64,000 nt of DNA, taken from the NCBI GenBank assembly GCA_045538305.1, contig JAZSRC010000033.1, forward strand, positions 1-64,000, given 5' to 3'. The position numbers and the translations under genes were made by a program. The stretch is from SFHK01 sp045538305. Lineage in GTDB: Bacteria; Bacillota; Clostridia; Christensenellales; Aristaeellaceae. The notes beneath the pieces were generated by a model, which was given only the letters and a program-made list of their open reading frames with translations, was not told the origin of the DNA and did no database searches. This document shows, in pieces, positions 59,295-64,000 of this stretch; positions within the stretch are counted from its first letter, which is position 1, and each line of letters begins with the position of its first letter.

Positions 59295-60167
59295 TTGAAG
59301 GGAAGGCATTTATCGGTTGATGTTAATAAACTGACAGTAATGACAATTGCCGTAAACGCCCTTCAAATGCTGGCTGCGCTTTGCGTGGTTGTGCTTGTAA
59401 TTGTGAAACCGGAGGTTTTGTCAGTGCTTCCTGTGCGCTTGGCGCTGGCCGTTTTGACGATGATTGTCATCTGGGGCGCGTATATCGATATCCGTGAGGC
59501 GCTGGCTGCCAGACGATTGTATGATAAAGCGGACATGATGGAGAATTCGCTTGATCACCTTGAAAGTCTGAATGACGAGATGCGAAAACAGCGGCATGAT
59601 TTTATGAACCATCTGCAGGTGGTGTATTCTCTGGCCGAGCTTCAGGAGACAAACGAAACGCTGACGTATATCGAAAGAGTATATGGCGATTTGCGAAAAG
59701 TCGGTCGCCTTTTAAAGACGGCGTTTCCCTCCGTAAACGCTCTTTTGGCCGCAAAAGAGAGCGCTGCGGAGGAAAGAAACGTTCATATGGAAACTGTCGT
59801 GCAATCGTCTCTGGAGGGCATTCCGGTGGAGGATTGGGAAATCTGCCGCGTGCTTGGAAATCTGATTGATAATGCATTCGATGCGTTGGAGGATTCAAAC
59901 GACAACCGGTCTTTAACGGTAAAACTTTCTGAAGATGCAAAGAACTTCATGATCAGCATCAAGAACAACGGACCCGAGATACCGCCTGAAGTGAAAGAAC
60001 GAATGTTTGAAGAAAGGTTCTCCACCAAAGGAGGCGAACGGGGAATGGGCCTTGCCATCGTACGGGAGATTATTGAAAACGCTGGCGGAACCATTGATGT
60101 TGAATCAGATCAGGCGCATACGGTATTTAGAATCGAGATTCCGAAAAAGAAAAGTATCGCGATCTAA
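59295..60167 (+). CDS. Spo0B-type sensor histidine kinase
   Basis: This 290-residue kinase has two N-terminal membrane helices (about 13-36 and 45-63), a short linker, a phospho-acceptor in KQRHDFMNHLQV (H101, the HDxxNHLQ signature of Spo0B/CitA-type kinases) and a GHKL ATPase domain with LGNLIDNAFDALED (N box), STKGGERGMGLAIVREIIENAGG (G boxes). There is no obvious extracytoplasmic sensor domain and no response regulator nearby, so its partner is elsewhere. The start is TTG at 59295 with GGAGG 8 nt upstream. Confidence 0.92.
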   Translation: MKGRHLSVDVNKLTVMTIAVNALQMLAALCVVVLVIVKPEVLSVLPVRLALAVLTMIVIWGAYIDIREALAARRLYDKADMMENSLDHLESLNDEMRKQRHDFMNHLQVVYSLAELQETNETLTYIERVYGDLRKVGRLLKTAFPSVNALLAAKESAAEERNVHMETVVQSSLEGIPVEDWEICRVLGNLIDNAFDALEDSNDNRSLTVKLSEDAKNFMISIKNNGPEIPPEVKERMFEERFSTKGGERGMGLAIVREIIENAGGTIDVESDQAHTVFRIEIPKKKSIAI

Positions 60168-60168
60168 C

Positions 60169-60206
60169 AGAAAACAAGCTTCTCCAGTCAGAGAAGCTTG
60201 TTTTCT
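60169..60206. terminator. bidirectional terminator between the sensor kinase and the PIG-V-like gene
   Basis: A perfect 16-bp inverted repeat (60169-60184 with 60191-60206, loop CAGTCA) begins with AGAAAAC and ends in TTTTCT, giving a strong stem with A and T flanks in both directions. Confidence 0.9.
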
Positions 60207-60225
60207 GCTTGGAACGCGCAGATCT

Positions 60226-61542
60226 TTACAGGAAGCTTTCTTCTACCATAAACATCCACATACAATATGTGAACATGATCAGCTGAATCAGGAATAAAGC
60301 TGCGCGCAGAGGTTTTCTTTTGGATGCATACCCCATCATCAGATAAGCTGGATACATTGCCGAAAGGTATCTCGTTCCGCTTAACAGAGATGTTGGGGAG
60401 ACGGTGATCAGGAAATATATTAATGCATAAGCATAATCGCCGGGGGATAAGCATTTCCAGGAAACAGCGAGCATAACAGCTACTGAAAGCAGTATCAGCG
60501 TTTGGGGAAACCATATGCCTCGGACCTGCCATTTAAGGGGCGATTCGAACAAATAGCGTATGGTGTATTTCGATGTTCCAAACACCGTTCCGAAGGATTG
60601 TCCCCAGTGGTTTTTCTGGTAGTCCAGAAATCGGAATGCATCGCCCGTCACGAGTTTGTTTATAAGAAGGTACGCGAAAAAGCCAGTTAAAACCGTAAGG
60701 CACGCTGCAAATGAAAATGCAGCGTTTTTCAGTATGAATTTGCGCCTTTTGGTATGATCTTTGATATTACGCGCTCTTTTCAGCTTGAAAGACAGCATTT
60801 CATAAAAGATGGGAACAGCGCATGCAACTCCGGGAAGCCGGGTAAAGGCTGAAAATGCGCCAAAAAGAAGCGCAAGGGCGAAGCGATGCTTTTTGGCAAA
60901 GTATACGCTTGTAATTGTTAAAAGGAAAAACAACGATTCCGTATAGGGAATCGAGAAAAAGACGGCAGCTGGGCAAAACATGAAAAGCAATAGGGAGAAA
61001 TGGGCGCTTGAAGGGCCAAGAGCGAGCTCCGACAGACGATAAAGTATATACCCGGATACAATCAAACAAGCGTTTGAAAGGATAAATGCAGATAGTTGAG
61101 TATCCTTGAACAGATAGGTCAGAGCTTTTACCAGAAAAGGATAGAGCGGGTAAAATACAATGTGCAGCCGCGCATCGCCTTCGGTGACATAGCCGTTTTC
61201 CGCGATGCCCAAATAATGATTAGCGTCCCACTGCGTCAGGAGATAGGAGAGATTGTTTGTATATTGACCTGTCTTACCGGTGATCAAATAACCGATATAC
61301 CCGATCAAAAATATCAATAATCTTGATAAAACCAGAGTAATAAGCACCGAAATAAGAATATTGCGCCCGTTGCTGCGGGCGCTGGGTGCAGGTTTTCTGT
61401 ATTTTAGAATCTCCGCCGATAAAACACTTTTCGGGCGGATACAAAGGGCGTTATATATATATCTGATAAAGGCAAACAGAAATGACGCCGAAAACAGCGC
61501 TGTGATCAGAATGGGATACAGCATAATGATGATGTTGCTCAT
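60226..61542 (-). CDS. PIG-V-like polytopic glycosyltransferase
   Basis: This 438-residue protein has about ten membrane helices and an extracytoplasmic loop motif TQWDANHYLGIAENGY (about 102-117), with FYPLYPFLVK, PYTESLFFLL and FTRLPG, matching PIG-V/mannosyltransferase-family GT-C enzymes that use lipid-linked sugars. It probably transfers a sugar to a cell-envelope polymer. Its ATG overlaps the stop of the small membrane gene (ATGA), so it is part of the cdaA-cdaR operon. A terminator ends the unit. Confidence 0.82.
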   Translation of the reverse strand: MSNIIIMLYPILITALFSASFLFAFIRYIYNALCIRPKSVLSAEILKYRKPAPSARSNGRNILISVLITLVLSRLLIFLIGYIGYLITGKTGQYTNNLSYLLTQWDANHYLGIAENGYVTEGDARLHIVFYPLYPFLVKALTYLFKDTQLSAFILSNACLIVSGYILYRLSELALGPSSAHFSLLLFMFCPAAVFFSIPYTESLFFLLTITSVYFAKKHRFALALLFGAFSAFTRLPGVACAVPIFYEMLSFKLKRARNIKDHTKRRKFILKNAAFSFAACLTVLTGFFAYLLINKLVTGDAFRFLDYQKNHWGQSFGTVFGTSKYTIRYLFESPLKWQVRGIWFPQTLILLSVAVMLAVSWKCLSPGDYAYALIYFLITVSPTSLLSGTRYLSAMYPAYLMMGYASKRKPLRAALFLIQLIMFTYCMWMFMVEESFL

Positions 61543-62036
61543 AATCGTCTGGTTTCCGCCGGTCTTTTCCGCTGTTTTGAAGTCGTACGTACGGCTGCCT
61601 GCGTCGAACGTTTCGCTTGTGATTTTTTGAGTTTATCTTGTTTTACAGTAAATAAGTCGTCATCCAGGAACAGATCTTCTTCCTGCGCATTGTTTCTGAT
61701 GGGGACAATGGTAGAAGGACGCCTTGCCGGAGGCGCTTTTTTCCGTTTTCTGGTGCTTGAGGGTTCTTCGTCTTCAAACAGAGCATCGTCAAACACCATT
61801 CGCTTTTTCCGGAACCACCACCAGAAAGGACGCCATCTGACAAGATATATGACGAGATCGAGCACAACGCCCGCAAACAGAAGTACGACGAGTATACTGA
61901 TCCAATTATCGCCGAGCCATTTCAGCATTACGCCGCCGCTGCCGCCGCTGAATAACGACCAGATGCCGCTCATTAACGACTGCAGCCATCCGAGCAGCAG
62001 CTGAATTACGTTTTCGGCAAAACTATTCTGACCCAT
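61539..62036 (-). CDS. small membrane protein with basic C-terminal region
   Basis: This 165-residue protein has an amphipathic helix (about 4-24), one clear membrane helix (about 46-66) followed by RWRPFWWWFRKKR, an acidic stretch, and then a long basic tail (RKRKKAPPARRPS and KKSQAKRSTQA). Family not recognised. The ATG has GGAGG 6 nt upstream; the stop overlaps the PIG-V-like gene, and cdaR is 15 nt upstream. A link to c-di-AMP or envelope work comes from context only. Confidence 0.75.
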   Translation of the reverse strand: MGQNSFAENVIQLLLGWLQSLMSGIWSLFSGGSGGVMLKWLGDNWISILVVLLFAGVVLDLVIYLVRWRPFWWWFRKKRMVFDDALFEDEEPSSTRKRKKAPPARRPSTIVPIRNNAQEEDLFLDDDLFTVKQDKLKKSQAKRSTQAAVRTTSKQRKRPAETRRL

Positions 62037-62051
62037 TTAAGTCCTCCGAGT

Positions 62052-63347
62052 TCAGTTTTCACCGTCTATATCCTTTGTAATGACAACCTTTACGACAGAC
62101 GGCGTTAATGAGGCGTATGAGAAGTGCGGATTGTTCCCGATGATAACGGGAAGTTCATAGGTTCCCTCCGAAAGATTGGAGGTGTCTACATAGGCATACA
62201 CGTTTTCGGATGTGAGGTTTTCAATCTGTGAACGCGGGCCTGTAACCTGGACGTTGAAATCAGGAGGATAAATGCTGGCGGTAAATCCGTCCGTCAGATG
62301 ATTTACATGCAGCACAATATCGTCAATGGCGCAAGTATCGTTCTCTTCAGAAATAGAGACATTCATATAAACTTGCCGTGTAGACACATATTTCAGCTCT
62401 GACAGCCTTGAAAGCGGGAAGCGTTTAGTGAAGGTTTTTTCGGCTTCGGGCATATTGTCAGGGATTTCCAAGGGGAGGCTTTCGAGATCATCCAGAAGCG
62501 TCTGCTCAGCGGCAACGGTTATAGTTGCAGGTTGGAAGGAAATGGAATCGATTACATACCCGTCCTTTACGTTCAGCTCGTGCGCATCTACATATACCGA
62601 AAGTTCCTTAGTGGGATACACATCTACGCTGACAGAGCAGGTGCTGGAGGAACGGCTGAGAAGCCGGTTGTTCAGCGCCTGACCGGATTGATCCACAATT
62701 GTTAATAGCGCTGTGCGGCGAAACGGCGAAGTATGATTCGTTACGTCAATGGCTGCGTTTACGCCTGCTGCATTTTGTACAATTGACGCGGGGCCGGAAA
62801 TGGTGATCGATTGGGGATTCAGGCTTTCGGTATCGGCAGAATACCAAAGATCGTCTTTTGTCGCGCCTGTGATCACGACTTCTATCGGTACATCGCGTGA
62901 ATCGAGATTGTCAATCTGTACTGTGATGGTGTCAGGATAGAGTCTGGTGACTTCTCCGTAAACGGAAACAGCGCTTAATGAAAGCTGATGCGTTCCGGCG
63001 CTTCTTACGTTTGTAACATCAAGAACCACGCCGATATTGGCTGAGTTTACCTTTGAAAACTGATTCTGAGATACTTTTACCATGGCATCGATTTTGCCTA
63101 CATAATCTTTATAGACGTCTGTAGCCAGCGCCAATCCCTGAGCATTCAGTGCAGAGGAACCGGATACGGAAACACTGAGCCCTTCAATGTACTTTTCGCG
63201 AGTGAGGGTTGGTGTTGTGTCGATGATGTAAGCCCAGAAAACAAGCGTTATTAACAGGCTTAAAAGCTTAAGCCCAATGTTTTTGGTAAAGAAATGCTTC
63301 AATGCCAGAAGCACCCTCATGTAGTCAATCTTTCGAAGTGCTTTCAT
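62052..63347 (-). CDS. cdaR: YbbR-domain CdaR regulator of diadenylate cyclase
   Basis: This 431-residue protein has a short cytosolic N-terminus, one membrane helix (about residues 23-42) and an extracytoplasmic region with about four YbbR repeats, recognisable by repeated LSVSVSG-, DVYPTKELSVYVDAHELNVKDGY- and AYVDTSNLSEGTYELPVIIG-type strands. CdaR binds and modulates CdaA. The ATG has AGGAGA 6 nt upstream; cdaA ends 15 nt before. This pairing is standard, but the third gene is not glmM here. Confidence 0.93.
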   Translation of the reverse strand: MKALRKIDYMRVLLALKHFFTKNIGLKLLSLLITLVFWAYIIDTTPTLTREKYIEGLSVSVSGSSALNAQGLALATDVYKDYVGKIDAMVKVSQNQFSKVNSANIGVVLDVTNVRSAGTHQLSLSAVSVYGEVTRLYPDTITVQIDNLDSRDVPIEVVITGATKDDLWYSADTESLNPQSITISGPASIVQNAAGVNAAIDVTNHTSPFRRTALLTIVDQSGQALNNRLLSRSSSTCSVSVDVYPTKELSVYVDAHELNVKDGYVIDSISFQPATITVAAEQTLLDDLESLPLEIPDNMPEAEKTFTKRFPLSRLSELKYVSTRQVYMNVSISEENDTCAIDDIVLHVNHLTDGFTASIYPPDFNVQVTGPRSQIENLTSENVYAYVDTSNLSEGTYELPVIIGNNPHFSYASLTPSVVKVVITKDIDGEN

Positions 63348-63362
63348 GCGCTTTCTCTCCTG

Positions 63363-64000
63363 CTAAGGTTTGATGTCGTCATTGAAGGCCTGCGTGGTTT
63401 CGGTTGCATTCTTTTTTCGGCTCACGATCTTTGGCAGCTTTTTCTGCGCACTGTTCTCTAAAGCAAAAAGCTCGGACAGCAGCTGTGTAAGCGCTTTTGC
63501 GTCGAGATAACGGGTAAGCTTGCCGCCCTTTGCCATGGATATAATGCCGGTTTCTTCGGAAACAATCAGAGCGATTGCATCAGTTGTTTCCGTTACGCCA
63601 ATGGCTGCGCGGTGGCGCGTTCCCAGCTCCTTGCTGATTGTCGGATCATCTGACAACTGAAGAATGCATGCTGAAGCCAAAATACGGCGGTTTCGAATGA
63701 TGGTGGCGCCGTCATGAAGCGGCGTATTGGGTTCAAATATATTTTCGATCAGCGGCGCGGTAATCTCCGCATCGATATGCGTTCCGGTATCCGAAAACTC
63801 TCGCAATCCTGTTTTGCGTTCAATAACAATCAGCGCGCCGATGCGCTTTCTGGACATATTGCTCATGGCCTGAACCAGTCCTGTTACGCATTCGTCAGAC
63901 GATTTTGCTTCCCGGCTTGCTGAGGAGGAAGGAGCGATAATGGAACTACGGCCGATTTGCTCCAGTGCGCGGCGAAGCTCCGGCTGAAATACAATGACCA
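63363..64000 (-). CDS. cdaA: diadenylate cyclase CdaA (5' end outside window)
   Basis: The reading frame runs off the right edge. The visible 212 residues begin VIVFQPELRRALEQIGRSS, include ECVTGLVQAMSNMSRKRIGALIVIER, and carry the DAC motifs PLHDGATII (DGA) and GTRHRAAIGVTE (RHR), with SEETGIISMAKGGKLTRYLD. CdaA condenses two ATP to c-di-AMP, which controls potassium and osmolyte uptake and cell-wall homeostasis. The N-terminal membrane helices must lie beyond the window. The C-terminal tail (QKKLPKIVSRKKNATETTQAF) is basic and Thr-rich. Confidence 0.95.
   Translation of the reverse strand, partial: VIVFQPELRRALEQIGRSSIIAPSSSASREAKSSDECVTGLVQAMSNMSRKRIGALIVIERKTGLREFSDTGTHIDAEITAPLIENIFEPNTPLHDGATIIRNRRILASACILQLSDDPTISKELGTRHRAAIGVTETTDAIALIVSEETGIISMAKGGKLTRYLDAKALTQLLSELFALENSAQKKLPKIVSRKKNATETTQAFNDDIKP

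Noticed and set aside
1..64000. Search by eye for CRISPR arrays, tRNA/rRNA genes, insertion sequences, phage genes and attachment-site repeats
   Set aside because: No regularly spaced repeats, cloverleaf-like blocks, transposase or integrase motifs, or long direct repeats flanking an element were noticed. Weak or diverged cases could be missed without computation.

Overview
The window looks like a chromosomal segment of an anaerobic Clostridia-type Bacillota, probably an uncultured gut or gut-like lineage. Supporting signs are the pyruvate phosphate dikinase, FeoAB, the CdaA/CdaR pair, obgE-yhbY-yqeK-rsfS, rsmD-coaD, a TPP riboswitch with ThiT, strong AGGAGG-type ribosome sites and frequent TTG starts. 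Nearly everything is coding, with short gaps. I see no tRNA, rRNA, CRISPR array, transposase or phage gene. The family or genus cannot be fixed from sequence reading alone.

Layout. 1-7456: start of ppdK, then a leftward operon glycerate kinase - alpha-L-arabinofuranosidase - Cys-rich DUF6171 protein - TldD - TldE, with a divergent enolase. Glycerate kinase, enolase and PPDK together form a glycerate -> 2-PG -> PEP -> pyruvate route. 7453-10824: ferrous iron transport (FeoB, FeoA) and a DUF421/DUF4363 membrane pair. 10948-16550: a rightward block of aryl/phenylacetate-CoA ligase, ACT protein, alanine racemase, a membrane protein, RsmD, CoaD and a very acidic coiled-coil protein. 16688-24941: a 2483-residue cyclic beta-1,2-glucan synthase-like enzyme and a sugar isomerase-like protein. 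25024-28853: a TM287/288-like heterodimeric ABC exporter. 29055-34189: an XRE regulator, a small membrane protein, a membrane-tethered sigma-like protein, RecD2, ComF, a structured noncoding RNA with its own promoter, and a zinc-ribbon protein.

34245-42451 is the most accessory-looking part. It holds a leftward five-gene operon (old-yellow-enzyme family flavoprotein, SDR, FAD flavoprotein, nucleoside hydrolase, Gfo/Idh/MocA dehydrogenase), a divergent OPA-like MFS transporter, and a separately promoted purine nucleoside phosphorylase. It reads as an uncharacterised uptake-and-redox pathway for a glycosylated or nucleoside-like substrate.

42574-53746: a CbbX/SpoVK-like AAA ATPase, a CBS protein with a HEPN-like motif, a DUF3810 metalloprotease, thiamine pyrophosphokinase, a TPP riboswitch with ThiT, a YfbR-like HD protein, ribulose-phosphate 4-epimerase, a highly expressed MsmX-type ATPase, a PucR/CdaR-type regulator, an S41 protease, and a cysteine desulfurase opposite a DUF3343 Se/S carrier-like gene. 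53832-64000: endonuclease III, ObgE, YhbY, an inverted unknown membrane gene where nadD would be expected, YqeK, RsfS, an HD hydrolase, an M55 D-aminopeptidase, a Spo0B-type sensor kinase, then leftward a PIG-V-like glycosyltransferase, a small membrane protein, CdaR (YbbR) and CdaA, which runs off the right edge.

Starts were placed by ribosome-binding-site spacing and family N-termini, and several differ from the longest reading frame. Function names come from recognised motifs and family resemblance read by eye; no database search was run.
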